Below are positions 1 through 9,202 of a DNA stretch of 64,000 nucleotides, piece by piece. Numbering within the stretch: position 1 is the stretch's first letter; each line of letters starts with the position of its first letter. This stretch comes from AWTP1-13 sp963827545 (GTDB taxonomy: Bacteria; Pseudomonadota; Alphaproteobacteria; Rhizobiales; Hyphomicrobiaceae), in the NCBI GenBank assembly GCA_963827545.1, contig CAWHBI010000042.1, forward strand, positions 1 to 64,000. The letters are read 5' to 3'. A program made the translations under genes and the position numbers. The notes under the pieces were generated by a model. The model had not been told where the DNA came from and made no database searches. It worked only from the letters and a program-made list of their open reading frames with translations.

Positions 1-138
1 CCGCCGATCTGGGACGTCGTGGCAGCGCACCTCAAGAATCGCGCGGTGGTGCGGCCGAAGCCGGCCGCAGCGTCAGGTTCGTGCGCGCCGGCAACTGAGG
101 TCTATCACCTTGCCGCCGCAGTGCCGCTGCCCACCTGA
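1..138 (+). CDS. C-terminal end of an unidentified protein (cut by window edge)
   Basis: The first reading frame is open from the window edge to TGA at 136-138 and has strongly G/C-biased third codon positions, which picks it over the other frames. It encodes about 45 residues beginning PPIWDVVAAHLKNRAVV and ending in an Ala/Pro-rich tail. The piece is too short to identify a family. It ends 28 bases before the ccdA start, so it may share a transcript with ccdA. Confidence 0.4.
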   Translation, partial: PPIWDVVAAHLKNRAVVRPKPAAASGSCAPATEVYHLAAAVPLPT

Positions 139-166
139 ACAGCCAGCGCCGCTTGCGACAGGATCC

Positions 167-964
167 ATGCTGACCCAAGTCTATATTCACCTCGGTGTTG
201 CGCTCGCGGGCCTGGTGAGCTTCCTGTCGCCCTGCGTGCTGCCCCTCGTGCCGCCCTATCTGGGCTATCTCGGTGGCACGACCATCGATCAGATCGGCAG
301 CAGCGACGAGATCGATGCCCGGCTGTGGCGCCGCGTCGTCCTGGCTTCCGTATTCTTCGTGCTGGGGTTCACGACGGTGTTCGTCGGCTTCGGCGCCGGT
401 GCTTCGGTATTCGGCCAATGGATCCAGGCGCACAAGAGCCAGCTGGCCGTCGTTGCGGGCCTCGTCATCATTGTGTTCGGCCTGCACTTTCTGGGCGTCT
501 TGCGCGTGCCGCTGCTCTACCGCCAAGCCCGCATCCACGCTGATACGCAAGGCGCCAGCCTGGCCGGCGCCTTCGTCATGGGCCTCGCCTTTGCCTTCGG
601 CTGGACGCCGTGCATCGGCCCGGTGCTGGCCACCGTGCTGACGGTGGCGGCCAACGAGGCAAGCCTCGGTGCCGGCGTGCGCCTGCTGTTCGTCTATTCG
701 CTCGGGCTCGGCATTCCCTTCATTCTGGCGGCGGTTGCGATTGGCCCGTTCCTGGGGTTCCTCAAGCGCTTCCGGCGCCACCTCCCGCGCGTCGAGATGG
801 CCATGGGATTGCTCCTGGTGGCGACCGGCCTGCTGTTCCTCACCGGCGGGCTCAATTGGTTCGGCACGTGGATGATCGAGAACGTGCCGGCGCTGGGCCG
901 CATCGAGGAGATCTTCACACCCAAGGAGCTGCAAACCGAGATCTTGAAGGAAGGGGCGAAATGA
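167..964 (+). CDS. ccdA: Cytochrome c biogenesis / thiol-disulfide transport protein CcdA
   Basis: 265-residue polytopic membrane protein of the CcdA/DsbD-beta family, which carries reducing equivalents from cytoplasmic thioredoxin across the inner membrane to periplasmic thiol proteins such as those of cytochrome c maturation. The family's two redox cysteines are visible: Cys23 in SPCVLPLVPPYL and Cys149 in GWTPCIGP. About six hydrophobic segments follow. The ATG at 167 is chosen because family homology begins there; upstream in-frame sequence is not membrane-like. The stop overlaps the thiD start as ATGA (961-964), implying translational coupling. Confidence 0.93.
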   Translation: MLTQVYIHLGVALAGLVSFLSPCVLPLVPPYLGYLGGTTIDQIGSSDEIDARLWRRVVLASVFFVLGFTTVFVGFGAGASVFGQWIQAHKSQLAVVAGLVIIVFGLHFLGVLRVPLLYRQARIHADTQGASLAGAFVMGLAFAFGWTPCIGPVLATVLTVAANEASLGAGVRLLFVYSLGLGIPFILAAVAIGPFLGFLKRFRRHLPRVEMAMGLLLVATGLLFLTGGLNWFGTWMIENVPALGRIEEIFTPKELQTEILKEGAK

Positions 965-1791
965 CGGGCACCGCTGGACGGTCCAAGACAGCGATCGCCC
1001 TGACGATCGCGGGCTCCGACAGCTCGGGCGGGGCCGGCATCCAGGCGGACCTCAAGACTTTCTCCGCTTTCGGGGTCTACGGTGCCTCCGTCATCACGGC
1101 GCTCACGGCCCAGAACACGCGAGGCGTGCAGGGCATCGAAGTCGTGCCGGCTGGGTTCGTCGTCGCCCAGCTACACTCGGTTCTTTCCGACCTCGATATC
1201 GGTGCGATCAAGACCGGCATGCTGGCCAACGCCGAGATCGTGGAGGCGGTCGCAGGTGTCCTGCGCACGGCTCCTCCGCGGCCCCTGGTCGTCGATCCGG
1301 TCATGGTGGCTACGAGCGGCGATGTCCTGCTGGCGCCGCAGGCCGTGGATGCGCTCAAGCGCGAGCTGGTGCCCCTGGCAACGCTCCTGACACCCAATCT
1401 TCCCGAAGCCGCGATGCTCCTGGGATGCGGCCCGGCCGGCGCCGAAGCCGCGATGGTGGAGCAGGCCCAAGCCCTGCGCGCCCTCGGCTGTCCTGCAGTG
1501 CTCGTCAAGGGTGGCCATGCGTCAGGCGACGCCGCCGTGGACATCCTGGTCTGGGAGCAAGGCATCGACCGCTTGGTCCGCCCCCGCGTCGACACCCTGC
1601 ATTCGCACGGCACCGGCTGCACGCTTTCCGCCGCCATCGCCGCGCTGCTGGCCCAGGGGTTACCGCTTGGCGAGGCGGTCGGCCGCGCGAAGGATTACGT
1701 ATGGCAGGCGTTGCAGCATGGCCGCACACTGGGGGTCGGAGGTGGCAGGGGACCGGTGGATCACTTGTTCGCTGTTCGCCCGCGTGTCTAG
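961..1791 (+). CDS. thiD: Hydroxymethylpyrimidine/phosphomethylpyrimidine kinase ThiD
   Basis: 276 residues, the normal length for ThiD of the ribokinase-like fold. It phosphorylates HMP and HMP-P in thiamine biosynthesis in the cytoplasm. Visible features are the N-terminal IAGSDSSGGAGIQADLKTF substrate loop, VVDPVMVATSG, TPNLPEA, LVKGGH and the HGTGCTLSAAIA anion-hole motif with the expected cysteine at residue 220. The start overlaps the ccdA stop. No thiamine riboswitch is seen upstream, and the link with ccdA looks positional rather than pathway-based. Confidence 0.95.
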   Translation: MTGTAGRSKTAIALTIAGSDSSGGAGIQADLKTFSAFGVYGASVITALTAQNTRGVQGIEVVPAGFVVAQLHSVLSDLDIGAIKTGMLANAEIVEAVAGVLRTAPPRPLVVDPVMVATSGDVLLAPQAVDALKRELVPLATLLTPNLPEAAMLLGCGPAGAEAAMVEQAQALRALGCPAVLVKGGHASGDAAVDILVWEQGIDRLVRPRVDTLHSHGTGCTLSAAIAALLAQGLPLGEAVGRAKDYVWQALQHGRTLGVGGGRGPVDHLFAVRPRV

Positions 1792-2021
1792 ATCAATGGC
1801 CCGGACCATGCCGCAACACGGTGACCGCGCACGATCAGCTGCCGGGAGAATTCTTGGCTGGGGCGACGCAAATCTGCATCATTTGCTAGCCAGGATGAGG
1901 TGTTTCTGCGGGCCCCATGCGTCTTCACGGGGCAGGCGGGAGCAGCAGGACCGATCGTGCGATGTTGTTGGGTAGGCTTGGGACTTCCAAGGGAAGGACT
2001 GGTTTCAGGGAAAGGCTTGGC

Positions 2022-2495
2022 ATGAATAGGTTTGCGAGGGTGGCGGCCATCGCTCTGACTACGATCGTGTGCTCGTGGGTTGCGCTTGCAGACCCGATCG
2101 CCGATCTGTCCGGGTTTTGGAGCGGGAGCGGCTCCGTCACGCTGACGAGCGGGAACACGGAGCGCGTCAAGTGCCAGGTCTTTTACAAGGCCTCTGAAGG
2201 CAATACGCAAATTCGCCAGACCATGCGTTGCGCGAGCACGGACTACGCCATCAACTCGCTCGCTGAGCTTCGCGTGAAAGGCGGTCAGGTCACCGGGAGC
2301 TGGGAGGAGAAGACCTATTCCGCCAAGGGAGAGGTCACGGGGCGCTTCAACGGCGAGAGCTTTGCGCTCACCATTCAGGGAGCGAACTTCAGCGCCGCTA
2401 TGAACGTCACGCTGTCGAACTGCAAGCAGTCCATCAGCATTTCCCCGAAGGGCCTCGAAGTTACCAAGGTGTCTATCGGCCTCGCCAAATGCTGA
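2022..2495 (+). CDS. Secreted protein of unknown function
   Basis: 157 residues. An N-terminal signal peptide (MNRFARVAAIALTTIVCSWVALA, split roughly after ALA) precedes a small beta-rich domain: DLSGFWSGSGSVTLTSGNTERVKC, then VTGSWEEKTYSAKGEVTGRF. The alternating G-x-W/G-x-F strands resemble small lipocalin-like periplasmic proteins seen in rhizobia, but no family can be named with confidence. Three cysteines (in VKCQVFY, MRCAST and SNCKQS) plus a C-terminal Cys suggest periplasmic disulfides. ATG 2022 is chosen because the signal peptide starts there. It is monocistronic between 230 bp and 350 bp non-coding stretches. Confidence 0.7.
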   Translation: MNRFARVAAIALTTIVCSWVALADPIADLSGFWSGSGSVTLTSGNTERVKCQVFYKASEGNTQIRQTMRCASTDYAINSLAELRVKGGQVTGSWEEKTYSAKGEVTGRFNGESFALTIQGANFSAAMNVTLSNCKQSISISPKGLEVTKVSIGLAKC

Positions 2496-2609
2496 GCGAG
2501 GGTCATGTGGCGACCGAGACACTCCTGTCATCCGATCGCACCCGCTGAGGTTGTCGGCAATGCTCAAGTCTGAGAGAACTGCCCAAGGGGAGAGGCGCGC
2601 AAGCCAAAT

Positions 2610-2738
2610 GCTGTAAACTCGGGGGAGTTGATAGCTGGGCGGCGGCGCGCGTTTTTTGGGGGGAGAGCAGAGCCCAAGTCCAGGGGCGGGCTTTGCTCCA
2701 GAGGAAACCGGTCCGGACCCGCCGGACCGGTTTTCTTT
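2610..2738 (+). ncRNA. Candidate small RNA: three hairpins ending in a terminator
   Basis: This non-coding stretch holds three consecutive inverted repeats: AACTC/GAGTT (2616-2620 and 2625-2629), an 11-bp stem with one G-U (2665-2675 and 2688-2698), and a perfect 12-bp stem (2705-2716 and 2722-2733) followed by T-rich sequence. Successive stems ending in an intrinsic terminator, more than 100 bases after the preceding stop, fit an independent small RNA. A structured 3' UTR of the secreted-protein gene is the alternative. I do not recognise a named RNA family. Confidence 0.35.
2705..2738 (+). terminator. Rho-independent terminator
   Basis: Perfect 12-bp stem AAACCGGTCCGG / CCGGACCGGTTT with a five-base loop, followed by TTTTCTTT. 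It ends rightward transcription from the 2022-2495 gene or the candidate small RNA before the dehydratase gene. Confidence 0.85.
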
Positions 2739-2847
2739 ATCCTCCGCTCACTAGGCACGGTGCAGGTGAATGCCGGCGCACTCCCTTGACAGCAGACCAT
2801 AGCTGGCGCTTGTGGTGGCGTGGCGTGCGCGCCGTGAGGAGGTCTTG

Positions 2848-3843
2848 ATGGCCCGTCACCTGCCGACCTATGGCGACATTGTTGCAGCGCGCCAGCGACT
2901 TGGAACCCTGGCCTGCCGCACACCGCTCATCGAGCATCCGGCCCTCAACGCCGCCGTGGGTGCGCGCGTTCTCCTCAAGGCGGAGAACCTGCAGCGTGTT
3001 GGCGCCTTCAAGTTCCGCGGCGCCTACAACAAGATCGCGCAAGTGGACAAGGCCGCCTATCCGGGTGGCGTGGTGGCTTGCTCCTCGGGCAACCACGCAC
3101 AGGGCGTGGCCGCGGCGGCCACGCTGCGCGGGCTCAAATCGACCATCGTCATGCCGGCCGACGCCCCGCGCCTCAAGATCGAGCGCACTAAAGCCTTTGG
3201 CGGCGAGGTGGTCGCCTACGATCGCACGACGGAGGATCGCGATGCCATTGCGCGGGAGCTTTGCGAGAAGCGCACTGCTGCCTACGTCCACCCGTTCGAT
3301 GATCCCGACGTCATCGCCGGACAAGGCACCGCCGGCCTCGAGATGATGGAGCAGGCGGAAGCGTTGGGCGTGGCGCTGGACATCGTGCTGGTCGGTGCGT
3401 CCGGCGGCGGCCTCATCGGCGGCATTTCGCTCGCTGTGAAGGAGAAAAGCCCCGCCACGCAGATTTGGAGCGTGGAGCCTGCCGGCTTCGACGACCTCGC
3501 TCGCTCGCTAGAGAAGGGTGCGCGCCAGAAGAACACCGCGCTGGCCGGCTCCATTTGCGATGCTCTGCTCGCGGCGACGCCTGGAGAGCTTACGTTCGAG
3601 ATGGCCAAGCGGCATCTGGCAGGTGGCATCTCCGTCACCGACGAGGAGGCCAAGGCGGCCGTGCGCTTCGCGTTCCGTGAGCTGAAGCTCGTGCTCGAGC
3701 CCGGCGGGGCCGTGTCGCTGGCGGCGATTCTGGCAAAGAAGCTTCCATTCGAGGGCAAGACGGTGGCGGCGGTCCTCTCCGGCGGCAACATCGACCCCTC
3801 CCTGTTCGCCGAGATCATACTGGAAACGCGTCACGCGGCATGA
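2848..3843 (+). CDS. Threonine/serine dehydratase (PLP-dependent, fold type II)
   Basis: 331 residues, matching short catabolic threonine ammonia-lyases and serine/threonine dehydratases without the C-terminal ACT regulatory domain of biosynthetic IlvA. It would deaminate L-threonine or L-serine to the 2-oxo acid plus ammonia. The PLP lysine is Lys55 in GAFKFRGAYN. The SSGNHAQGVA substrate loop, the glycine-rich phosphate cradle GASGGGLIGG and LSGGNID near the end are all present. The ATG at 2848 follows a strong GAGGAGG site. The stop overlaps the next MFS gene (ATGA, 3840-3843). Serine/threonine racemase activity cannot be excluded. Confidence 0.88.
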   Translation: MARHLPTYGDIVAARQRLGTLACRTPLIEHPALNAAVGARVLLKAENLQRVGAFKFRGAYNKIAQVDKAAYPGGVVACSSGNHAQGVAAAATLRGLKSTIVMPADAPRLKIERTKAFGGEVVAYDRTTEDRDAIARELCEKRTAAYVHPFDDPDVIAGQGTAGLEMMEQAEALGVALDIVLVGASGGGLIGGISLAVKEKSPATQIWSVEPAGFDDLARSLEKGARQKNTALAGSICDALLAATPGELTFEMAKRHLAGGISVTDEEAKAAVRFAFRELKLVLEPGGAVSLAAILAKKLPFEGKTVAAVLSGGNIDPSLFAEIILETRHAA

Positions 3844-5048
3844 GCGCGGCGGGTGCCGGACGCGAGCACCGCAACTTTGCCGTACGCGTTTCGGTGCTGT
3901 TTGCCGCGATCTTCGTCGTTGCCGGCACCAACCTGCCCTACTTCCCAGTGTGGCTCGACTGGAGGGGCCTGAGCCCCAGCGAAATCGCCCTCATCACCGC
4001 GCTGCCTCTGTTCGTGCGGGTGCTGGTGACACCGGTCATCGCCTTTGCCGCAGACCGCACGGGTGATCACCGGCGCTTTCTGATCGCGCTCTCCTGGTGC
4101 GGGCTCGCCGCGCTGGTCCTGCTTTCGCAGTCGACGGGCTTCTGGCCGATCCTCGTCTGCACGCTGGCTTTTTCGCTGGCCTGGACCACCATCATGCCGC
4201 TCACCGAGACTGTGGCGCTGAGCGGCGTCACGGTTGCCGGGCTCGACTATGGCCGCATGCGGTTGTGGGGCTCGCTGACTTTCATAGCCGCCAGCGTCTG
4301 CGGCGGTTGGGTGGTGGAGAGACATGGCGCGGCTTCGGCGATCTGGCTCGTGGTTGCCGGCGGCGCGCTAACGACCGCGGCCTCGCACGCTCTGGCGCGC
4401 CCCATTGGGCTTGGCCGCCTGAAGGCCGCGACCAGTCCGCCGCGCCTGCAGATCGCCGATGCGATGGGCTTGCTCCGCTCGCGCACCATTCTCGTCTTCC
4501 TGCTGGCCACCGGCGCCATACAGGCAGCGCACGCAGTGTTCTACACCTTCGGCACCCTGCATTGGGGCGCGCAAGGTCTCTCCGCGGGCTGGTCGGGCGC
4601 ACTGTGGGCCATCGCGGTCATCGCCGAGATCGGTCTCTTTGCCTTTTCGGCTGCGGTCATGCGGCGGTTCGGCGCGGTGGAGCTCATCATCATGGGCGGC
4701 GCCGCGGCGGTCGTGCGCTGGCTGGCAATGGGCTTCGATCCGCCGCTGGCGTGGCTCGTGCCGCTGCAGATCCTGCACGGGCTCACGTTCGGTGCCACGC
4801 ACCTGGGCGCGATGCACTTCATGGGTCGGGTCGTGCCGGCGCGACAGACCGGGACAGCGCAGGCTCTCTATGCCTCGGTGACAGGCGGCATTGCCATGGG
4901 AGGCGCCATGCTGATGGCCGGTCCGCTCTATGCTGCATACGGCGGACACGCCTATTGGCCGATGGCGATCATTGCGGCCGTGGGCGTGGCCGCCAGCGTT
5001 CCGCTGCTCGTTGAGGCACGGCAGCGGGCCGATCATCCCCACAGCTGA
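3840..5048 (+). CDS. MFS transporter, phenylpropionate/nucleoside-symporter-like (MFS_1_like)
   Basis: 402 residues with about 12 hydrophobic segments. Motifs LPYFPVWLDWRGLSPSEIAL near the N-terminus, MRLWGSLTFIAAS, and the C-terminal pattern LGAMHFMGRVVPARQTGTAQALYAS place it in the PPP/HcaT-type branch of the major facilitator superfamily. The substrate is unknown. Translational coupling to the dehydratase suggests an amino-acid or organic-acid substrate, but that is inference. Its last 16 bases overlap the 3' end of the convergent epimerase gene. Confidence 0.85.
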   Translation: MSAAGAGREHRNFAVRVSVLFAAIFVVAGTNLPYFPVWLDWRGLSPSEIALITALPLFVRVLVTPVIAFAADRTGDHRRFLIALSWCGLAALVLLSQSTGFWPILVCTLAFSLAWTTIMPLTETVALSGVTVAGLDYGRMRLWGSLTFIAASVCGGWVVERHGAASAIWLVVAGGALTTAASHALARPIGLGRLKAATSPPRLQIADAMGLLRSRTILVFLLATGAIQAAHAVFYTFGTLHWGAQGLSAGWSGALWAIAVIAEIGLFAFSAAVMRRFGAVELIIMGGAAAVVRWLAMGFDPPLAWLVPLQILHGLTFGATHLGAMHFMGRVVPARQTGTAQALYASVTGGIAMGGAMLMAGPLYAAYGGHAYWPMAIIAAVGVAASVPLLVEARQRADHPHS

Positions 5049-6010
5049 GGCTCCGGCGGGTGCACCAGCGAACCCTCGTAGCGCAACGCCGGGTGCCGGT
5101 CGCAGGCCAGGAGCAGGGGCCCGTCGAGATCGACCCAGTCGGCGCCTTGCGCGAGAAGCAGTGCAGGCGCCATGGCGAGCGACGTGGCCACCATGCAGCC
5201 AACCATGATCTTGAAGCCCTTGTTGCGCGCCTCGGCCGCGAGCGCCAGTGCTTCCGTCAGCCCACCGGCCTTGTCGAGCTTGATGTTGACGGCATCATAG
5301 CGGCCAGTGAGACCCTCCAGGTCGCCCCGCGTGTGCAACGATTCATCGGCGCATATCGGCACCGCGCGGGCGATATGTGCCAGAGCTGCGTCCGCACTGG
5401 CGGGCAGCGGCTGCTCGATGAGTTCGAAGCCGCATGCCGCAGCGACTGCCATCAGCTCGGGCAGCATCGCCGGTGTCCAGGCCTCGTTGGCATCGCCGAT
5501 CAGGCGTGATTGCGGGCAATGAGAGCGGACCTGGCGCATGCGCTCGGCGTCGCCGGCCCCGCCGAGCTTGATCTTCAGCAGGGGCATCGACGCGGCGGCC
5601 GCGGCGGCCTTGGCCGCCATTTCATCCGCCGCAGCCAGGCTGATGGTGTAAGCCGTCGTCACCGGCCGAGGCGGCGCCAACCGCGCAAGCGAGGCAACGC
5701 TGCTGCCGGAGCGCTTGGCTTCGTAGTCCCACAAGGCGCAGTCGACAGCGTTGCGGGCAGCGCCGGCCGACATCTGCTGCAGGAGCGCGTTGCGGTCGTG
5801 CGCCTCGCCCAGGCCGAGGATCGCCGAGCGTACGCTGTCGACGGTCTCGCCATAGCGTGCGTAAGGCACACACTCGCCGCGGCCCCTGACGCTGCCGTCA
5901 CCGACCTGCGCCACCACGACGGTCGCCTCGCGCTTGGCTCCGCGCGCAATCGCAAACTCGCCCGCAATCGGCCAGGTCTCGACGGCAACATCGACTTTCA
6001 GCTTCGGCAT
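5033..6010 (-). CDS. Dipeptide epimerase (L-Ala-D/L-Glu epimerase type, enolase superfamily)
   Basis: 325 residues of the muconate-lactonizing subgroup of the enolase superfamily. The acid/base pair KIK (Lys146, Lys148), metal ligands Asp173 (DANEAW), Glu199 (ELIEQPLP) and Asp222 (ADES), the second-side Lys244 (NIKLDKAGG) and the C-terminal DLDGPLLL motif typical of Ala-Glu epimerases are all present. The likely role is epimerising the dipeptide released during murein recycling. The ATG at 6010 (MPKLKVDV) is chosen; the longer frame upstream only reads through the adjacent palindromic repeat. Confidence 0.9.
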   Translation of the reverse strand: MPKLKVDVAVETWPIAGEFAIARGAKREATVVVAQVGDGSVRGRGECVPYARYGETVDSVRSAILGLGEAHDRNALLQQMSAGAARNAVDCALWDYEAKRSGSSVASLARLAPPRPVTTAYTISLAAADEMAAKAAAAAASMPLLKIKLGGAGDAERMRQVRSHCPQSRLIGDANEAWTPAMLPELMAVAAACGFELIEQPLPASADAALAHIARAVPICADESLHTRGDLEGLTGRYDAVNIKLDKAGGLTEALALAAEARNKGFKIMVGCMVATSLAMAPALLLAQGADWVDLDGPLLLACDRHPALRYEGSLVHPPEPQLWG

Positions 6011-6043
6011 GGGATGGCGCCCGATGCGGGAGGGGCCGGCGCA

Positions 6044-6179
6044 AGAGCAAGATCGTTTCTGATCGAAGCACTTGGCTTCGATCATGGAACGTGAATCTGC
6101 CGAATCATGATGAGCGGATTCACGCTTCGGCCGCCACGTTGCAGCTGGGCAAAGTATCAACCGAAGCGATCTGCTCTAG
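6044..6179. repeat. Palindromic double-hairpin repeat, copy 1 (inverted orientation)
   Basis: 136-bp member of a five-copy family. It starts AGAGCAAGATCGTTTCTGAT, carries GATCGAAGC/GCTTCGATC arms and a GGATTCACGCTTCGGCCGCC segment, and ends CTGCTCTAG. It lies between two leftward genes and stops 2 bp short of the coiled-coil protein's stop codon. It is reversed relative to copies 3-5. Confidence 0.9.
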
Positions 6180-6181
6180 CC

Positions 6182-8827
6182 TCAGCGCAGCCGCCCGCTC
6201 GCGTGGGCAAGGAACAGATACACCCGGCCGCTGTCCGAGATCAGGTGATTGTGCACCGTGCGCCCGGATGGGTCCTTCTGCTCGATATCGCGGATCATCC
6301 ACTCGAAATCGGCCAGGAAGCGATCGACGACGCGGCGAAAGTCCACGTCCGTCTTGTAGCGTGCGGTGATCTCGTCGAACAGCGCCCGGCCGTCGTTGGT
6401 GTAGATGCTGCGCACCATGATGCCGCGCTGTCCGGCGCGGAAGCGCGACCAGATGGCGGAAGCCGTCGTCGGGTCGAGCGCCCTGGCGATGCTGGCGATG
6501 TTGATGGCGCTGTCTTCCCGTGACGCGCGCGAGAGGAGATCGCCCAGCGTCCAGCGATCCGAGGTGTCGGCCGCCATGGGCAGCTGCTGCGGCCCTCCGC
6601 GCTGCGCCGCGAAGGCCGCCGTGAGCGACACCGGTGCGCTGACCGGCATGGGACCCGGCGGTGACACGTCGCGGCGCTCGCGCGCGGACAGGCTCGATAG
6701 CTGCTCGAGCGCCCGCAGCTGGTCGCTGAGCGCGTGGCGCATGTTCTCGGCGCTTTCCCTCGCCACGACCGGCAGCCGCTCCGACTCGGCGCGAATGCGC
6801 TCGTGCTCGATCTGCAGGTCGGCCGCGGCACGGGCCGCGCGGGCCTTCAAATCCTCGGAGGTCTCATTGAAGCGATTGGCAATGCTGCCCAGATGCTGGG
6901 TCACTTCCTGGGACACGCCGGTCACCTTTGATCGCATGTCCTCCAGCGCCCGTGCCGCTTGCGCGTCGGTCTGGGCTCTGAGGCGCTCGAGCTCGGCTGC
7001 GGCGGCCTGCGAGTGGGCGGCGGCATCGTGGGTGAGCTGCTGCGTGATGCTGCGGGCGCGATCCTCGGTGTCGGCGATCGAGCTTTCCAGCGTTTGCGAA
7101 TAGCCGCGCATCACGTTGTCGAGCTGGTCGGCCTTGCCCGAGAGACGCTGCAGCGTGTCGGAAAGCTCGCCGTGGCGCTTCTGCAGCGTGGAGTCGATGC
7201 GCATGTTGGCCGATTCCAGCGCGCTGGCGGCGTGCACGATGGACTGGCCCTGGTTGTCGAAGCGGTTCGCCACGCCGGACATCTGGTGCAGCAGATTTTC
7301 CGACACGTTCTTCAGGAGGTCGGCCTGGCCGGAGAGGCCCTCGATGGCGTGCAGCGACTGGCGCGTGATGTTGTCGCTCGAGCGCCGGACCGCATCTAGC
7401 CCGTGCATCATGGATTCGTCGAGGTTGCTGGCCTGCTGCCCCAAGGTGTCCGAGAGCGCCCGTACGTGGTTCTCCATGGCGTACGTCAGGGCGCGCGCTT
7501 TCTCGCTCACTGCACTATCGATGGCCACGGTCGAGCGCATCATCGCGTCGTCGAAGCGCGACAGGCGCTCGGCGAATGCCGCGTCGAGCGCACGCGTGCG
7601 CTCCACGAGCTGGATGTCCAGCGCCTCGGCGCGGCTTGCGAGCGTGGCGTCGAGCGCCACCGTGTAATCGTCGAGCACCGCTTGCAGCTGCTGCGTCCGG
7701 TTCGAAAGCGTCGCCTCCAGCCCGCCACTGGCCGTCGCCAGCTGGTTTTCCAGCGCGATCAGGTTTTGGCCCGCACCCTCGATGATCTTGGCGAGCTTGA
7801 TCTGCTGCTGGGACAGCTTGTCGATCAGCGTGGGCACCTCGCTGCCCATCGACTTCAGCGTTTCGGACACCTTGTCGGTGGTGCTCACCAGCGCATGCCG
7901 CTCGCCGGCAAGCTCCTGGATGAGCCCACGGATCTTGTGCTCGTTCTCGCCGTAGGACTTCTCGAGCGAGGCGACCTCGTTGTGGACGAGGCCCTCGAGC
8001 TCGCCGGCGCGACCGAGCGCGCGGGAGATGGCCTCGTTCATGAACGAGACCTGCCGGCGCACGGCCTGTCCGAGAGAGGCTGCCGACTGCTCGGCCGAGC
8101 GATCAGGCTCGGCCAGCCGCACCGCCACCTCGGTCATCGCCGAGGACATGAGCTTGAGCTCCTGCGCCCGCCACACCAGGAGCGCAAGGAACCAGAAGAG
8201 CGCTATGGGAAGGAAGATGGTGGCAGCCACGATGATCATGATCGGGCTGGCCAGAGCGGCGAGGAAACTGCTGCGGGCTATCTCGGGTGCAAGCATGGCC
8301 CAGGCCAGCAAGCTGCCGACGGCAAGCCAGCCGCCCGATCCTGCCGCCGCCACCATGAACGGGCGGTTCGAGGGCTTCTGCTGCAGGGCAAAGATGAGTC
8401 CGCCGATGGACGGGGCGTCGTCGTTCGCGGCGACACGCGCGCGGGGCGGGGCCGCGGCTCGCCGTTTGGCGGGCCGCCGGCCCGGGTCGTTTTCACCGTC
8501 CTTCGCTCCGGCGTCGGAATCTACGGCTCCCCCTGCTGCGGCAGCCTTGGGGGCACGGCCAGTCTTCCCCACGACCGGAGGGGGAAGCGGCGAGGCAGCA
8601 ACAGCTTTTCCTCCAGTTCCCGGTCGCGGAACGGTGTTGAATTTGGGGAGGGAACCGGCCGGCTTCAGCGTCAGCGGCTCGCCTGCCGCCGACTTTGCTC
8701 CGGATAGTGCCGCAGCTCCGGGACTGGGTTTCGGCAGGGTGGACTCGCGCTCTACCCGGCGCTCGCCATCGCTCGGCTCCGTCAGGCGAGGAGCCGCGTC
8801 GCGCTGGGTATTACCGTCGTGCGCCAT
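6182..8827 (-). CDS. Large coiled-coil inner-membrane protein of unknown function
   Basis: 881 residues from ATG 8827. A Pro/Ala/Lys-rich cytoplasmic N-terminus (about 1-155) is followed by two membrane segments (about 157-181 and 194-219). A long heptad-rich coiled-coil stretch follows (about 225-690: VSETLKSMGSEVPTLIDKLS, ALDATLASRAEALDIQLVER and many similar). A conserved C-terminal domain ends the protein (RFRAGQRGIMVRSIYTNDGR...DVDFRRVVDRFLADFEWMI). Proteins of this build are widespread in Rhizobiales and are variously labelled kinesin-like or apolipoprotein-like without known function. It is divergent from an Hpt gene, which suggests a link to phosphorelay or cell-cycle control. Confidence 0.8.
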   Translation of the reverse strand: MAHDGNTQRDAAPRLTEPSDGERRVERESTLPKPSPGAAALSGAKSAAGEPLTLKPAGSLPKFNTVPRPGTGGKAVAASPLPPPVVGKTGRAPKAAAAGGAVDSDAGAKDGENDPGRRPAKRRAAAPPRARVAANDDAPSIGGLIFALQQKPSNRPFMVAAAGSGGWLAVGSLLAWAMLAPEIARSSFLAALASPIMIIVAATIFLPIALFWFLALLVWRAQELKLMSSAMTEVAVRLAEPDRSAEQSAASLGQAVRRQVSFMNEAISRALGRAGELEGLVHNEVASLEKSYGENEHKIRGLIQELAGERHALVSTTDKVSETLKSMGSEVPTLIDKLSQQQIKLAKIIEGAGQNLIALENQLATASGGLEATLSNRTQQLQAVLDDYTVALDATLASRAEALDIQLVERTRALDAAFAERLSRFDDAMMRSTVAIDSAVSEKARALTYAMENHVRALSDTLGQQASNLDESMMHGLDAVRRSSDNITRQSLHAIEGLSGQADLLKNVSENLLHQMSGVANRFDNQGQSIVHAASALESANMRIDSTLQKRHGELSDTLQRLSGKADQLDNVMRGYSQTLESSIADTEDRARSITQQLTHDAAAHSQAAAAELERLRAQTDAQAARALEDMRSKVTGVSQEVTQHLGSIANRFNETSEDLKARAARAAADLQIEHERIRAESERLPVVARESAENMRHALSDQLRALEQLSSLSARERRDVSPPGPMPVSAPVSLTAAFAAQRGGPQQLPMAADTSDRWTLGDLLSRASREDSAINIASIARALDPTTASAIWSRFRAGQRGIMVRSIYTNDGRALFDEITARYKTDVDFRRVVDRFLADFEWMIRDIEQKDPSGRTVHNHLISDSGRVYLFLAHASGRLR

Positions 8828-9091
8828 TCCCCCGTCCAATTTTCGGCCGCGAAGGTCCGAACCCCCTGCCACCGACACATAGCGTATTTGCCGGCTCGGG
8901 CACAGGCGGCCAACCACGAAAAGTGGTGATCAGCCGATCCGAAAGCTTTGGCGCGGCCTGCAGCTCCCCGAATGCCCAACCCGTTGCGAATCTAGCTAAG
9001 CAGGTAATAGGGCAAAACAAAGATGTTCTCAAACAGGCAACCAGCCAATGCAATGTACGAATTTACTAAATTCGCGGCTGCGAGACCCAGC

Positions 9092-9106
9092 TTAACGAGC
9101 GGTTAT
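9092..9106. promoter_or_regulatory. Possible CtrA-type site in the coiled-coil/Hpt divergent region
   Basis: TTAA-N7-TTAT differs by one base from the CtrA consensus TTAA-N7-TTAA. It sits in the 375-bp gap (8828-9202) between the divergent coiled-coil and Hpt genes. The same gap has a palindrome CGAATTTACTAAATTCG at about 9058-9074. Evidence is sequence similarity only. Confidence 0.3.
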
Positions 9107-9202
9107 CCAGCAAGAACGCATAACTCAATACTGGGTAGGCTGGCCTCGGATGAGCCGGCGGAGACGATCTTGCTCCAGGCAGACTTTGTGGAGGGCCATG
9201 CG

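Noticed and set aside
7403..8707. 434-residue plus-strand frame over the coiled-coil gene
   Set aside because: His/Arg/Gly-rich mirror of the coiled-coil coding strand with no ribosome site or known motif.
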